DNA of 64,000 nt, from assembly GCF_000021965.1 (NCBI RefSeq), contig NC_011832.1, positions 930,001 to 994,000 of the forward strand. Reading direction: 5' to 3'. The stretch's first letter is position 1. Each line of letters opens with the position of its first letter. The notes under the pieces are model-generated. The model did not search any database and was not told the origin of the DNA. It was given only the letters and a program-made list of their open reading frames with translations. The stretch comes from Methanosphaerula palustris E1-9c (lineage in GTDB: Archaea > Halobacteriota > Methanomicrobia > Methanomicrobiales > Methanospirillaceae). The translations under genes were made by a program, and so were the position numbers. Of this stretch, positions 45,890-55,862 are shown piece by piece.

Positions 45890-46378
45890 TCACTCGCGCT
45901 TGGCGAGGTGGTGGTCCAGGTAGAAGAGATGCCCCGGGACATCGCCGACGGTTTTGATCTGTTCAAGGATCGCCAGAGCGTTCCCCTCCTCCTCGATCTG
46001 CTCGGTCACAAACCACTGGAGCGCCGCTGCCGTGGCGTAGTCTTTCTTCTCGAGGGTCAGGTCCATCAGTGCGGAGATCATCGCGGTCACCTTCTGTTCA
46101 TGATCATAGACCTGCTCGAAGACCTCCTCTGTCGACTTCCACTCCTCAGGCGGCGCCTCGATCGGCTGGAGCAGAGCCCTCCCGTTCATCGCGATCAGGT
46201 GGTCGTAGAGTTTCATGCCATGGGCCAGTTCCTCGCGGGCCTGCACCCGCAACCAGTGGGCGAACCCTTTCAGGTTGATCGAATCAAGGTACGACGACAT
46301 CGACAGATACAGGTACGCAGAGTAATACTCCCTGTTGACCTGCTTGTTCAGCGCCTCTTCAATTGATTTTTTGATCAT
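45890..46378 (-). CDS. Non-haem ferritin
   Basis: 162 residues of four-helix ferritin. The ferroxidase ligands Glu17, Glu50 and His53 are at canonical positions (QVNREYYSAYLYL; QAREELAHGMKLYDH), with further Glu in FEQVYDHEQKV and TEQIEEEGNALAIL. It oxidises Fe(II) and stores Fe(III) in a 24-mer shell, protecting an oxygen-sensitive cell. Monocistronic; ATG 46378. No haem-ligating Met is apparent. Confidence 0.93.
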   Translation of the reverse strand: MIKKSIEEALNKQVNREYYSAYLYLSMSSYLDSINLKGFAHWLRVQAREELAHGMKLYDHLIAMNGRALLQPIEAPPEEWKSTEEVFEQVYDHEQKVTAMISALMDLTLEKKDYATAAALQWFVTEQIEEEGNALAILEQIKTVGDVPGHLFYLDHHLAKRE

Positions 46379-46540
46379 GTTCAGTACTCCATCTTTGACC
46401 TGACTCCGCGCTCTTCATCTTTAAACCTTGTCACGGTTCTATGGGATGGCCGGACGATACAGGGATTGAGAAAATGTGATGGAAAAAAGATCGATGCTGG
46501 GATAGAACCGGCTTGCTGGATCTCCCCCTCTGGGGTAGTA

Positions 46541-47518
46541 TCACTTTTCGACGAGTGATCGGTACAGGGCGAGATGCTGCTCTGCGATCGTCCTGAGGTC
46601 ATGTTTTTCGGTCCATGCCCGGGAGGAGGCCCTGATGGTTCTGAGCTGCTGTTCGTCCTTGAGCCGGGTGTTCACGTCAGCCAGGTCCTTGAAGTACAGG
46701 ACCTGGTCTCCGAAGATCTCCCGGAACTCGGGAATATCCCGGGCGATCACTGGCAGCCCGCTCGCAAGGGCCTCGAGAATCACCAGTCCGAATGTCTCCG
46801 CGTGCGATGGCATCAGGAAGAGATCGGCGCCGTTATAGGGATCGGCGATCTCGTCGACATACCCGGTGAAGATGACATTGTCCCCTGCATTTTCACTCAT
46901 CTCCTTGATCCGCCGGTAATCCTTGGAGACCGGGCCATAGGGTAGTCCCCCGACCCAGACCCACCTGATATCCGGATGAGCCTTCGCCAGTGCGAGAAAG
47001 TCATAGATTCCCTTCCGCGGCGTCATCTGGGCTACGGTCAGGACCACCTTCTCATCGTCGCCGATATGGTAGTGTTCACGGAACCGTTCCCGCCGATCCT
47101 GGTCCGGGCGGAAGTAGGTCCTGTTCACTCCGTTCGGGATCAGCGTGGCCGGGACGTCCGGGGCCATCGTCAGCACCTCCTGGTGGCAGGACTCGGAGAT
47201 CGTGATGATGTGATCGAACCGCTGGTAGATCTTCGGGTAGATTCTGTTGATGGTTTTATAAAAGGCGATGTTTCCGTTGTTGATCCGGGGAGTCGAGTGG
47301 GCTGTCAGCACCCGGACTCCGGTGGCCAGCTGGCAATGAGCCATGGCGAGGGGGCCGAAGGTGTGGTAATGGACCAGGTCTGCATTCCCGGGCATCCCCT
47401 TCCAGGTCATCTCCAGTTCCCCAGTGGCGACGAGCTCGCGATAGAGCATCTTTGCCACTGTCGCACAGCCGATGTATTTGAAGAAGAACATATCTTCGAC
47501 GTAGAAGTCGACCTTCAT
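46541..47518 (-). CDS. GT4-type glycosyltransferase
   Basis: 325 residues of GT-B fold. The N-terminal domain ends before VVLTVAQMTPRKGIYDFLAL; the nucleotide-sugar domain has MPSHAETFGLVILEALASGL, with the E-x7-E pair typical of family 4, and PVIARDIPEFREI. It transfers a sugar from an NDP-sugar to a glycan acceptor. ATG 47518 overlaps the stop of the upstream flavoprotein gene (ATGA), so the two are coupled, suggesting a surface-glycan pathway. Donor unknown. Confidence 0.9.
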   Translation of the reverse strand: MKVDFYVEDMFFFKYIGCATVAKMLYRELVATGELEMTWKGMPGNADLVHYHTFGPLAMAHCQLATGVRVLTAHSTPRINNGNIAFYKTINRIYPKIYQRFDHIITISESCHQEVLTMAPDVPATLIPNGVNRTYFRPDQDRRERFREHYHIGDDEKVVLTVAQMTPRKGIYDFLALAKAHPDIRWVWVGGLPYGPVSKDYRRIKEMSENAGDNVIFTGYVDEIADPYNGADLFLMPSHAETFGLVILEALASGLPVIARDIPEFREIFGDQVLYFKDLADVNTRLKDEQQLRTIRASSRAWTEKHDLRTIAEQHLALYRSLVEK

Positions 47519-48825
47519 GGATGCTTCTCCAGGAGGTCGAGGACGTGCCGGATGCAGCCGTCCATATTCAGGTACTCGAACTCGGCGAACCTTCCGACCA
47601 GTTCGATCCCTGCCCTGCTGCAGAACTCTCTAATCGTCGCGATATGTGCGGTATACTCCAGATCATAGATGACGTAGGCGTACTGCTCCCGCTCGACCCC
47701 GGTGAAGATCACCTGGTCGGCTCTGATCACGCCCATCGTATCCAGGGATCCGACCACGTGTTCGATCATCTGTTGATCGGACATGCCGGCCACCTCGTCC
47801 CCGTTCCGGTAGGTGATCTCGGCGAGCACTGAGGAGCATCCCGGTGGGGCCACCTCGCTGCTGTAGTTGGACGGAAATGAGATCCGGTTGAACCTGCCGA
47901 CGGCCGGGTCTGGGATATATGCCCAGGAGTGGTCGGGGACCGCTCCTTTCACCCCGATATTCACGCAGCAGACCGAGTTGTACTGGAGTCGATCGCAGGC
48001 CTGCTGGACCGCAGGAGGGACATCTGCCAGGCAGGGGAGGAGGACCTGCAGTGGAATGGTCGCGATCAGCCGGTCCGCCCGGATAACCTCCTCCCCGTCG
48101 CTGATCTCCCAGCCGTTGTCATTGCGCCTGATCGACCTGACCGTAAATCCAGTCCTGATGCGGTCCCTGATCGGTTCTGCCATCGCCGTGACCAGCGCCT
48201 CGATCCCCCCGGCGGTCGGGTAACTGAAGATCGCCTGGTGGGTATACCCCTCGGTCTCGATCCCGATCGCCGACCTGATGATATCATCGACCGGCGGCCG
48301 TGGGATCCGTCCGTCCACCCAGTGACAGGACATCCGGTCGACGGGGTACTTCCAGATCTTCTCATTGTATGGGATCATGTAACAGTCGGCGATCCCCTGC
48401 CCGAACGTCGCCAGGATCCAGTCTTTAAAGGTAGCAGGCGGGGGAACCTCCCCCTTCTCGGAGGCGATCAGGGTTCTGATGAACTCGCTGATACAATAGT
48501 ACAGATCCTCCTTCGGCAGGTCCGCGAGCCCGTTCTCGAATGGATACTTCAGATACTTCCCTTTATAGAAGATCTTGGTCGAACGATGACGGACAGAGCG
48601 GTTCTGACCGAGGATCGCGTGCATGAGTTCGAGCACCTGCTGGTCCCGGCTGAAGATGATATGGGAGCCGCCACGGTCGAAAGTAAACCCTTCTGCAGTG
48701 ACCGAGCGACAGAGCCCTCCAATCCGGTCCTCCTTCTCCAGCACCACCACGGACTGTCCTTCTGCAGCCAGTAGACGTGCGAGCGTGACACCGGTGAGCC
48801 CTCCCCCCAGAATCGCTGTTTTCAC
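47515..48825 (-). CDS. UDP-galactopyranose mutase-like FAD oxidoreductase
   Basis: About 436 residues from GTG 48825 (reads VKTAILGGGLTG); ATG 48894 is the longer alternative. FAD/NAD-binding AILGGGLTGVTLARLLA and LEKEDRIGGLCRSV, the re-face loop RGGSHIIFSRD, YPFENGLADLP, MIPYNEKIWKYPVDRMSCHW, and the C-terminal FAEFEYLNMDGCIRHVLDL. The architecture matches the flavin amine-oxidase/UGM-related proteins in glycan clusters. The GTG start fits a leaderless transcript because a TATA-like box lies 27 nt upstream. It is coupled to the glycosyltransferase that follows. Confidence 0.85.
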   Translation of the reverse strand: MKTAILGGGLTGVTLARLLAAEGQSVVVLEKEDRIGGLCRSVTAEGFTFDRGGSHIIFSRDQQVLELMHAILGQNRSVRHRSTKIFYKGKYLKYPFENGLADLPKEDLYYCISEFIRTLIASEKGEVPPPATFKDWILATFGQGIADCYMIPYNEKIWKYPVDRMSCHWVDGRIPRPPVDDIIRSAIGIETEGYTHQAIFSYPTAGGIEALVTAMAEPIRDRIRTGFTVRSIRRNDNGWEISDGEEVIRADRLIATIPLQVLLPCLADVPPAVQQACDRLQYNSVCCVNIGVKGAVPDHSWAYIPDPAVGRFNRISFPSNYSSEVAPPGCSSVLAEITYRNGDEVAGMSDQQMIEHVVGSLDTMGVIRADQVIFTGVEREQYAYVIYDLEYTAHIATIREFCSRAGIELVGRFAEFEYLNMDGCIRHVLDLLEKHP

Positions 48826-48845
48826 AATTAATGGTTGGAGGGCTC

Positions 48846-48856
48846 GGTTAATATGG
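48846..48856 (-). promoter_or_regulatory. TATA-like box giving a leaderless start at GTG 48825
   Basis: Minus-strand CCATATTAACC is centred about 27 nt from GTG 48825, with no ribosome binding site in between. Confidence 0.45.
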
Positions 48857-48937
48857 TTGACCATATCTCGGAGTCGAATGGCGGGATCAGACACTAATAC
48901 TTGGAACGGCTAGAGTATCTCACTGGCAGGTGGATTG

Positions 48938-49528
48938 ATGGATGGACATGGTGGGATCAAAAAAGATGAAGAAGAGCAGGTTCTGACCCCTGCAGCGTGC
49001 GAAGAGAAGGGGGAGTCGTTCCTCGACGAGGATGACTATATCGAAGCGCTCTTCTGGTATGACCGTGCAGCAGAACTGGCTCCCCTCTCTGCAAAGGGGC
49101 TGTTCGGCCGGGGATATGCGCTTCGGAAACTGGGGAGGCTGGTGGAGGCACTCGCCAGTTTTGATCAGGCCCTCCAGCTCGACCCTGAGTCGATCCCGGT
49201 GGAGGCCAATAGGGGATATGTTCTTCGGGAGCTCGGCCGGCTTTCCGAGGCGGTGGCCGCCTTTGATGCAGCCATCCTTGAGAACCCGGGACATATCAAG
49301 GCGATGACCGGTCGGGGAATGGCCCTGGTGGACCTGGGCCGGCTTGAAGAGGCACGGGATCAGTACCTTCAGGCGCTCAATCTGAACATGATGAACGCGT
49401 TCGTCTGGCATCAGTTGGGGATCGTCCGGCAGCTCCTCGGGGAGGAAGAGGCTGCCAGTGAGTGCTTCCAGAAGGCTGACTCTCTTGGGTATTATCGGGA
49501 GGGGGCTGGAAACCAGATTCCGATTTAA
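48938..49528 (+). CDS. Tetratricopeptide repeat protein
   Basis: About 196 residues; ATG 48938 has AGGTGG 5 nt upstream (TTG 48935 is an alternative). After an acidic leader, four to five TPR units follow: DYIEALFWYDRAAELAPLSA, RLVEALASFDQALQLDPESI, RLSEAVAAFDAAILENPGHI, RLEEARDQYLQALNLNMMNA and a fifth partial one. It is a protein-protein scaffold of unknown partner. Monocistronic. Confidence 0.88.
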   Translation: MDGHGGIKKDEEEQVLTPAACEEKGESFLDEDDYIEALFWYDRAAELAPLSAKGLFGRGYALRKLGRLVEALASFDQALQLDPESIPVEANRGYVLRELGRLSEAVAAFDAAILENPGHIKAMTGRGMALVDLGRLEEARDQYLQALNLNMMNAFVWHQLGIVRQLLGEEEAASECFQKADSLGYYREGAGNQIPI

Positions 49529-49751
49529 AATTGAGGAATTCGGCAAATCGCGAAGATGCTGGTTGCATTGACATAAAGTATTAAGTGCTGGTGGGACGAA
49601 TATCAGAGCGCAAGCACATTGGTTGCAGCGGGTTGATGCAGACGTGATGGAGACAATTCTGACAATTATACCAGGACCGGGGTTCGTTTCATTCAGAATG
49701 GACGGGTACACAGCTACGGTCTTTGCATCTTCCAGAGTGGAGGTTTGAACC

Positions 49752-50222
49752 GTGGCTTCGCGGATGCATGCCCCCCATACCACCTGCCCGGGTTGCCGGG
49801 AGGAGGTCTTTCTCGACGAGTTGATCGGAGGACGGTGCCCGCTCTGCGGCTGTTCCTTCGAAGAAGATGAGGAAGGAACCGAGGAGTTCGATGAAGCGAT
49901 CGAGCGGGCAGATCTTGCCTACCTGGTCTTTCACTACTTCCTCTTTAAGAAATTTGACCGGCTCGGTGTGGAACCGTTGCGGGTGCTCCAGATGATCACC
50001 CGGAACGAGGATCCCGGTACGGACTCTCCGGCAGCCTTTGAGAAGGTGAAGTACTCGTTCGAGGTGCCGATGAACCTGCTCGACCGGGTCCGGCCCAAGC
50101 GGTGCCATGACTGTGGAAAATTCTTCCTGCGTGGCGGAAAAAAAGTTGTATCAGGGACGCTCGTACGCCCGCAGCATACGACCAGATATCACTGTGATAC
50201 CTGCTCTGGCAGGGGTCAGTAA
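49752..50222 (+). CDS. Double zinc-ribbon protein
   Basis: 156 residues from GTG 49752, with GGAGG 9 nt upstream; ATG 49764 is possible. The N-terminal ribbon is CPGCREEV...CPLCGC, followed by an acidic helix, a central helical domain, and a C-terminal ribbon [13 protein letters not shown]...[10 protein letters not shown] know no function. It runs tail-to-tail into proS with a 7-bp overlap of the coding ends. Confidence 0.75.
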   Translation: MASRMHAPHTTCPGCREEVFLDELIGGRCPLCGCSFEEDEEGTEEFDEAIERADLAYLVFHYFLFKKFDRLGVEPLRVLQMITRNEDPGTDSPAAFEKVKYSFEVPMNLLDRVRPKRCHDCGKFFLRGGKKVVSGTLVRPQHTTRYHCDTCSGRGQ

Positions 50223-51655
50223 CTCCGCCCTATAAGGGTGGTGGTTCCGGCCCTGCCGCAGACCAGGCATCGTCCTTCTGTTTTTGAAACCAGTGACGAC
50301 CGTACCTCGGTCCCGAGGACGCTGGCTTCGGTCTCCTCTTCGATCCGGTCGGCGCATGCCTTATCTCCACACCAGTGGACGATGGCCACCCCTTCTTCGA
50401 TGGCCACCTTCAGGTCGTCCATCGTCTCGACCTGCTTCAGATGTGCAGCGAGGTGCTGGCCGCCGGTCGTGGCCAGGGTGTTTCTGACCTGTTCGAGCAG
50501 TGCCTGCACTCCCTCGATCAGGGATGCGGCAGGAATCGTGGACTTCTCCTTGGATCTGGTCACCGCCGTCACCACGCCGTTGTCCAGGTCACGGGGACCG
50601 AGTTCGACCCGCAGGGGAACCCCCCGCATCTCCCAGTGGTAATACTTGGCGCCCGGACGGATCTCACGTTCGTCCAGTTTCACCCGGAGGCCGGCCGCTT
50701 CCAGCTGATCCCGGATCGTCCTGGCTGCAGCGAGCACCTCGTCACGTCGTTTTCCGACGATGATCGGGACCACGACCACCTGCACCGGTGCGACCTCCGG
50801 CGGGAGGATCAGCCCTTTATCGTCGCCGTGCATGCTGATCAGGGCGGCGATACATCGTTCCGAGATCCCGTAACAGGTCTGATATGCCAGTTGCTGCTCT
50901 CCGTTCTGGTTCTCGTAGGTGATATCGAAGGTCCGTGAGAAGTGATCGCCGAGATGGTGGACCGTGCCGATCTGCAGGGTCTTGCCGTCCGGCATCACGG
51001 TGTCGACGGCCATTGTATAGTCCGCTCCGGGGAACTTGTCCCATTCGGGCCGGCGGGAGATCAGGATCGGTACGCAGAGGTGCTGGTAGAAGGTGGTGTA
51101 CAGGGCCAGGGCGTCCTCGACCTGGGCGGCCGCCTCGTCCCAGGTCGCGTGGACGGTGTGAGCCTCCTTGAACGAGGTGATCTCGCGGAGCCGGATCAGC
51201 GGCCGGGTATGCTTGGTCTCATACCGGAACGTGTTCACGATCTGGTACAGTTTCAGCGGGAGGTCGGCATGCGACCTGACCCAGAGGGCGTACATCGGAT
51301 AGATCGCCGTCTCGCTCGTCGGCCGGAGGGCCAGTTTCACATCGAGCTCGGTGAGCCCTCCATGGGTGACCCAGTAGACCTCCTCCTCGAACCCCTTGAT
51401 GTGCTCGGCCTCCTTCATGAACTCCTGTTCCGGGATCAACAGCGGGAAGAGGGTCTCCTGGTGGTCTTTATCGAGCAGCTGGCGCAGGATCGCGTAGGTC
51501 AACTTTCTGATCGAGAACCCGAACGGAAACCAGACATAGACCCCTTTGACCGGGTACCGGACATCCATGATCTCGGCACGCCAGAGCAGGTCATTGTACC
51601 AGGCGCTGAACTCTTCTTTTGGCGGTAAGGCGGTAGTCTCTTCTTCGGTCTGCAC
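50216..51655 (-). CDS. proS: Prolyl-tRNA synthetase, archaeal/eukaryotic type
   Basis: 479 residues of class II aaRS. Motif 2 region [33 protein letters not shown] (shown as two parts), motif 3-like [20 protein letters not shown], and the anticodon-binding domain [20 protein letters not shown]. The C-terminal zinc-like/tyrosine-ended segment ([14 protein letters not shown] ... [12 protein letters not shown] ... IGRSY) is diagnostic of the archaeal type. It charges tRNA-Pro. ATG 51655. Confidence 0.96.
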   Translation of the reverse strand: MQTEEETTALPPKEEFSAWYNDLLWRAEIMDVRYPVKGVYVWFPFGFSIRKLTYAILRQLLDKDHQETLFPLLIPEQEFMKEAEHIKGFEEEVYWVTHGGLTELDVKLALRPTSETAIYPMYALWVRSHADLPLKLYQIVNTFRYETKHTRPLIRLREITSFKEAHTVHATWDEAAAQVEDALALYTTFYQHLCVPILISRRPEWDKFPGADYTMAVDTVMPDGKTLQIGTVHHLGDHFSRTFDITYENQNGEQQLAYQTCYGISERCIAALISMHGDDKGLILPPEVAPVQVVVVPIIVGKRRDEVLAAARTIRDQLEAAGLRVKLDEREIRPGAKYYHWEMRGVPLRVELGPRDLDNGVVTAVTRSKEKSTIPAASLIEGVQALLEQVRNTLATTGGQHLAAHLKQVETMDDLKVAIEEGVAIVHWCGDKACADRIEEETEASVLGTEVRSSLVSKTEGRCLVCGRAGTTTLIGRSY

Positions 51656-51666
51656 GTTTCTCCCCT

Positions 51667-52233
51667 TTAACTGACTAAATGTATAATCTGAGGCGTAATA
51701 AAAGCCTCTACAAACGCCGCGACGACGATCAGCGGGACCACGACGGAGAGAAAAATGCGTCCGAGACGCCGGGTTGTATCCCCTGCATCCTCATTCCCGT
51801 GCCAGTCCCCGACCAGGGCGCCTGCCAGCATGAACCCGAGGGCTGCGGAGATCAGAAACGCCGGGATCTCAAAGATCCCATGCGGAAGGATCGCCGCTGC
51901 GACATACAGGACTCCCCGCTGCGACCTGACCATCTCCAGCACCGCTCCGATCAGCACCCCGTTGGCACCGAGCACGACCAGTGAGATGATGCCGGCCGTC
52001 ACCCCGCCGAGGAAGAGGACCAGGCAGGCCACCAGGTTGTTGAGGAGGATCTTCAAACAGAGTATTCCTGTCTGATCGTTCATGATCTGTTTAACCACCT
52101 GGTCGCGGAACGCAGCAATCATGGAGGTGCCGATCGACGGGTCCAGCCTGACCATCACGATGCCGACGATGAATGAGGTGAAGAAGAGGGCAGCAGCAAA
52201 AATGATGTATCGATTCAGGGGCCGTTCAGACAT
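51667..52233 (-). CDS. SpoIIM/DUF95-type membrane protein
   Basis: 188 residues with about five membrane helices (about 9-27, 62-80, 84-108, 118-140, 160-180) and a conserved-looking [20 protein letters not shown] and [20 protein letters not shown], which match the stage II sporulation M-like family (DUF95), widespread in archaea and of unknown function there. It overlaps the DUF63 gene by 8 nt, so the two are coupled. Confidence 0.85.
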   Translation of the reverse strand: MSERPLNRYIIFAAALFFTSFIVGIVMVRLDPSIGTSMIAAFRDQVVKQIMNDQTGILCLKILLNNLVACLVLFLGGVTAGIISLVVLGANGVLIGAVLEMVRSQRGVLYVAAAILPHGIFEIPAFLISAALGFMLAGALVGDWHGNEDAGDTTRRLGRIFLSVVVPLIVVAAFVEAFITPQIIHLVS

Positions 52234-53071
52234 AGAGGACCATCCTGATCATATCCCGAAGACCGGGGGCCAGTCCGACCACGATCATCGCAAAGACGAC
52301 CAGGTGCCAGAACGCACTGGCTCCTTCCTTCCGATAGAGTTCCAGAATATAGATCCCCGGGATCAGGACGGCCAGCTTCAGCGGAAACATCACGAAACCG
52401 GTACCGGTTGCGGCGATCAGCGATGAACCCACCACGTGCTGCTCGACGTAGTGGAGGGGATGCAGGCTGATGCCATAACTGGTCGAACTGGCGTCGAGCA
52501 GGTGGCCGAGCAGGAGCAGCACATAGATCGGGTCCGAAGCAAACTCCCATTTGAGCACATAGCGGAGAAACGCCCAGACCAGGGTCGTGGTCGTGGCGGC
52601 CATCAGGAGAATGGTCAGCAGAACTCCGAAATCGATCCTGGTGACGGTCAGCCCGTACCAGCAGAGCACCGCACCGCTGATCAGACAGGCGATGATTCCG
52701 AGCCCTGCAAAGCCCCGATGGTAATCCTTGAGCAGCCCGTAGTGTTCGGCAAGCCTGGAGACGAAGAGGCAGGCTATCGTGAAGAAGAAGATGGTGAAGA
52801 AGATCAGCGGGGTCACGAGCAGGAACTGGAGATCCGATGTGATCATCCCGGTGTCCTGTATCACCCGAAGTAATGAACCGAGCACCACAAAGGGGAGCAA
52901 CGAATAGATGAACGAACGATCGATGCTGATTTTGGTCCTGTTCAGCCACTGATAGATCAGGTACAGGGAGACGATCAATATCAGGGCATAGGTCAGGGTA
53001 TCGACGATCGTATAGGCCCCTCCATACCGGATGGGATCGATGTAGTATTTGTATATGAACTCCCTAATCAT
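52226..53071 (-). CDS. DUF63-family membrane protein
   Basis: 281 residues, about seven to eight membrane helices, with the family features YYIDPIRYGGAYTIVDTLTY, LLPFVVLGSLLRVIQDTG and LGHLLDASSTSYGI. DUF63 is an archaeal integral membrane family without an established role. ATG 53071 lies only 12 bp from the divergent egsA ATG, and a minus-strand TATA-like box (TTTTATA, about 53095-53101) sits inside the egsA 5' end. Confidence 0.87.
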   Translation of the reverse strand: MIREFIYKYYIDPIRYGGAYTIVDTLTYALILIVSLYLIYQWLNRTKISIDRSFIYSLLPFVVLGSLLRVIQDTGMITSDLQFLLVTPLIFFTIFFFTIACLFVSRLAEHYGLLKDYHRGFAGLGIIACLISGAVLCWYGLTVTRIDFGVLLTILLMAATTTTLVWAFLRYVLKWEFASDPIYVLLLLGHLLDASSTSYGISLHPLHYVEQHVVGSSLIAATGTGFVMFPLKLAVLIPGIYILELYRKEGASAFWHLVVFAMIVVGLAPGLRDMIRMVLYV

Positions 53072-53082
53072 CTCTGATCTTA

Positions 53083-54162
53083 ATGAGTGCAGATGGTATA
53101 AAATTACTCAGGACCCCTGGTTTTGACAAATCCAAGTGGATGCAGCTCCCACGGGATGTCGTGATCGGGCACAATGCACTCGACCAGTTCCCGGCCGTCT
53201 GCCAGGACCTGAAGATCGGGAGATCGGTGATGCTCTTCGCCGGGAAGAGTACGATGCAGGTGGCTGGGAACCGGATCGAGGAACTGCTCGCACCATCCTT
53301 CGATATATCGACGTTCCTGGCAAGAGAACTGACCCCTGAATCGATGAAAGAGGGGGAGGAGGCCGCCTGTGGGGTCGATCTCATCATTGGGGTTGGGGGT
53401 GGACGGGTGATCGACACGGCCAAGATCGTGTCGTTCAACCTGGACCTGCCGTTCATCAGTGTTCCGACGGCCGCTTCGCACGACGGGATTGCATCAGGGC
53501 GGGCGTCCCTCCAGACCAGTGAAGGTTCGGCCTCACTGACTGCTCACCCCCCGCTCGGGGTTGTCGCAGATACCGGGATCATCGCGGCTGCCCCGCACCG
53601 TCTGCTCGCTGCTGGGTGTGCGGATATCATCTCCAACTACACAGCGATTCTTGACTGGGAACTCTCGAACCGACTTCGAGGGGAACCGATCAGCGAGTAT
53701 GCGATCACCCTTTCGAGGATGACCGCTGAGATTCTGATGAAGAACGCTCCCATGATCCGGCCGCATCAGGAGGAGAGCGCCTGGATGGTGGTCAAGGCAC
53801 TGGTCTCCTCAGGGGTCGCGATGGCGATCGCTGGATCGTCCCGCCCTGCTTCGGGCGGCGAGCACAAGTTCAGTCATGCCCTCGAACGGCTGGCACCAGG
53901 GAAGGCTCTTCATGGGGAGGCCTGCGGGATCGGGACGATCATCATGATGTATCTGCATGGCGGGGACTGGCGGGGGATCCGGACGGCGTTGCAGCAGATC
54001 GGTGCCCCGACAACCCCGGCCGAGCTGGGGATTCCTGATGAGGTGGCTGTTGCGGCCCTGATGATGGCAAAGACTATTCGTCCGGAACGCTTCAGTATAC
54101 TTGACAGCGGTCTGACCGAGGAGTCTGCGACCGCACTCATCAGATTGTTGTATGGGGAGTAG
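53083..54162 (+). CDS. egsA: sn-Glycerol-1-phosphate dehydrogenase
   Basis: 359 residues. The family start KWMQLPRDVVIGHNALDQF, NAD-binding IIGVGGGRVIDTAKIVSFN, VPTAASHDGIASGRASL and the metal-binding Asp/His positions (ADIISNYTAILDW; GGEHKFSHALERLAPGKALH; GEACGIGT) mark G1PDH, which makes the archaeal lipid backbone sn-glycerol-1-phosphate from DHAP. The first 18 residues before KWMQLPRD look extended; the start could be ATG 53083 or ATG 53140. It is followed after 3 bp by the UPF0179 gene. Confidence 0.94.
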   Translation: MSADGIKLLRTPGFDKSKWMQLPRDVVIGHNALDQFPAVCQDLKIGRSVMLFAGKSTMQVAGNRIEELLAPSFDISTFLARELTPESMKEGEEAACGVDLIIGVGGGRVIDTAKIVSFNLDLPFISVPTAASHDGIASGRASLQTSEGSASLTAHPPLGVVADTGIIAAAPHRLLAAGCADIISNYTAILDWELSNRLRGEPISEYAITLSRMTAEILMKNAPMIRPHQEESAWMVVKALVSSGVAMAIAGSSRPASGGEHKFSHALERLAPGKALHGEACGIGTIIMMYLHGGDWRGIRTALQQIGAPTTPAELGIPDEVAVAALMMAKTIRPERFSILDSGLTEESATALIRLLYGE

Positions 54163-54165
54163 GGA

Positions 54166-54612
54166 ATGGCTGAGATAAAATCAAAGGTGACACTGATCGG
54201 TGCCATGCTGGCACGTCCAGGGCTTGAGTTCATCTATGAAGGGGAACTGCCGGCCTGTGAACAGTGCAAGGTCAGAAAGGCCTGTAACAACCTGAAGGTG
54301 GGCAGGAAATATCGGGTTCTCTCCATCAGGGCCACGGTGCACGGCTGCAGTGTGCATCTGAACGGGGCCTGTGCTGTCGAGATCGTCGAGTCCCCGATGG
54401 TCGGGTTGATCAAGGCCGACCTCGCGATAGCAAACTCGCGGATTCTCCCTGACCTGAGTTGTACCCAGAGTGAATGCAAGAGTTATCCGCTCTGCCACCC
54501 GGACGGGGTGGTCAGTGGAGAGCGGTACATGGTCAGCGAGGTGCTTGGTAATGCCCCGGATCACTGCGATAAGGGACGTTCGCTGAAACTGGTCGAACTC
54601 CTTCCTATCTGA
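54166..54612 (+). CDS. UPF0179 family protein
   Basis: 148 residues. Cys pairs CEQCKVRKAC, CSVHLNGAC and CTQSECKSYPLC in a small beta-rich fold match the archaeal UPF0179 family, function unknown, possibly metal-binding. Start ATG 54166 is 3 bp after egsA, so it is in the same operon. Confidence 0.88.
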   Translation: MAEIKSKVTLIGAMLARPGLEFIYEGELPACEQCKVRKACNNLKVGRKYRVLSIRATVHGCSVHLNGACAVEIVESPMVGLIKADLAIANSRILPDLSCTQSECKSYPLCHPDGVVSGERYMVSEVLGNAPDHCDKGRSLKLVELLPI

Positions 54613-54654
54613 CGTTTCTCCCCTGACATTCAAACCCTCCTCTTTTGGATCATC

Positions 54655-55542
54655 TTACGGCTCTGCGATCAGGGTCAACTGGTCTGCGGTCCAGAGCAAC
54701 TGGTTCAAACCCTGCAGTACCGATATCCAGCGGCCCGGAATCGCTGTGATCCCCCAGCAGGCGCCGGCCAGCGCTCCGCAGATCGCACCGATGGTGTCGG
54801 TGTCCCCGCCGATGCTGACCGCATGGACGACCGCATCCTCAAAAGACTCTGCCTCCAAAAAGAAGCGAAGGGCTGCATGTGTCGAGAGAAGGGCATCGAG
54901 GGCCGGCTCAGGCTGGTAATCCCGGTAATTTCCGAGCATCTCTGCAACCTCCGGCTCTCTGCAGCGGTCGCAGGCATGACGGTGGGCGGTTCGCCGATCA
55001 ACCCCTCTGCAGAGGTCGCTGATCATCTGGTTTACAAACGCCGAACAGGCCCCGGGCACCGGGTCCGCGTGGGTCAATGCCGCGCAGAGCAGTGAGATCT
55101 CCTGCACCTGCCCGGAGTTGTACATCACCCCGATCGGCGGACCTCTCATCACAGCCCCATTGGACCGTGACCGTCGCCTCTTTCCGGCCTCAGCCGCTGC
55201 CTGCAGGGGTGATCTTCCGGCCAGGATCAGGTCGAAGACCAGCGAGGAGGTCGGACCGTAGAACTCCGGGTGCCGGCGGTAGCCTCTGATCATCCGGATC
55301 ATCAGATCCTCTGCAGAGAATCCCCGGCAGGTGATCAGGGATTCGGCCACGGCGAGCATCTGCAGGGTATCGTCGGTCCACCCTCCCTTCACCCGATTAT
55401 GCGGGCCTTCCCCCATCATTTCAGTCACCAGGCCCCGGGATGGGTATCCTTCAAAGGGCGCACCCAATGCATCCCCAATTGCAACGCCAACGACCGCTCC
55501 TCTCGCCGCATTCAGGTCGAATATAAAGATCACCGGTAACAT
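54655..55542 (-). CDS. ADP-ribosylglycohydrolase family protein
   Basis: 295 residues, all-helical ARH fold. The metal sites are VGVAIGDALGAPFEGYPS, GGWTDDTLQ (Asp57/Asp58) and SIGGDTDTIGAICGALAGAC. These enzymes use two Mg2+ to remove ADP-ribose from proteins or hydrolyse related compounds; the target here is unknown. The start may be a little downstream of ATG 55542, since the first eight residues are hydrophobic and unusual. Converges with the UPF0179 gene. Confidence 0.92.
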   Translation of the reverse strand: MLPVIFIFDLNAARGAVVGVAIGDALGAPFEGYPSRGLVTEMMGEGPHNRVKGGWTDDTLQMLAVAESLITCRGFSAEDLMIRMIRGYRRHPEFYGPTSSLVFDLILAGRSPLQAAAEAGKRRRSRSNGAVMRGPPIGVMYNSGQVQEISLLCAALTHADPVPGACSAFVNQMISDLCRGVDRRTAHRHACDRCREPEVAEMLGNYRDYQPEPALDALLSTHAALRFFLEAESFEDAVVHAVSIGGDTDTIGAICGALAGACWGITAIPGRWISVLQGLNQLLWTADQLTLIAEP

Positions 55543-55587
55543 ATATCCCGTCGTGGAAAAAACTACTTGCTATTGAGAGGTGGTCAT

Positions 55588-55854
55588 GTGCAGAAAGAGG
55601 AGTTACTTCATTTACATATGCTGATGGTCCATATCAAAAAATATTATGAGCATATTTCAGGCGAGTCAGTACCCACGGAACGGTACGAGGCGCTTGATGT
55701 CTCTCCTGTCCATATCCATAAGAATAAGAAATTGCATAAGGATGCGCTGCTGATCCTCGGTGAAGAGATCGTCTCACAGATCAGGTCCCATAAGGCACCG
55801 ATTGTTGAATATTCGAGCGAGATGGTTGCTGAAACTGCTGCAATCGAACACTAA
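55588..55854 (+). CDS. UPF0058 family protein
   Basis: 88 residues from GTG 55588 (GAGAGGTGG at 55575-55583); TTG 55567 would add seven. Sequence QKEELLHLHMLMVHIKKYYE, YEALDVSPVHIHKNKKLHKD is characteristic of the archaeal UPF0058 family (small helical, unknown role). It precedes elp3 by 8 bp. Confidence 0.88.
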   Translation: MQKEELLHLHMLMVHIKKYYEHISGESVPTERYEALDVSPVHIHKNKKLHKDALLILGEEIVSQIRSHKAPIVEYSSEMVAETAAIEH

Positions 55855-55862
55855 CCCCCTGC

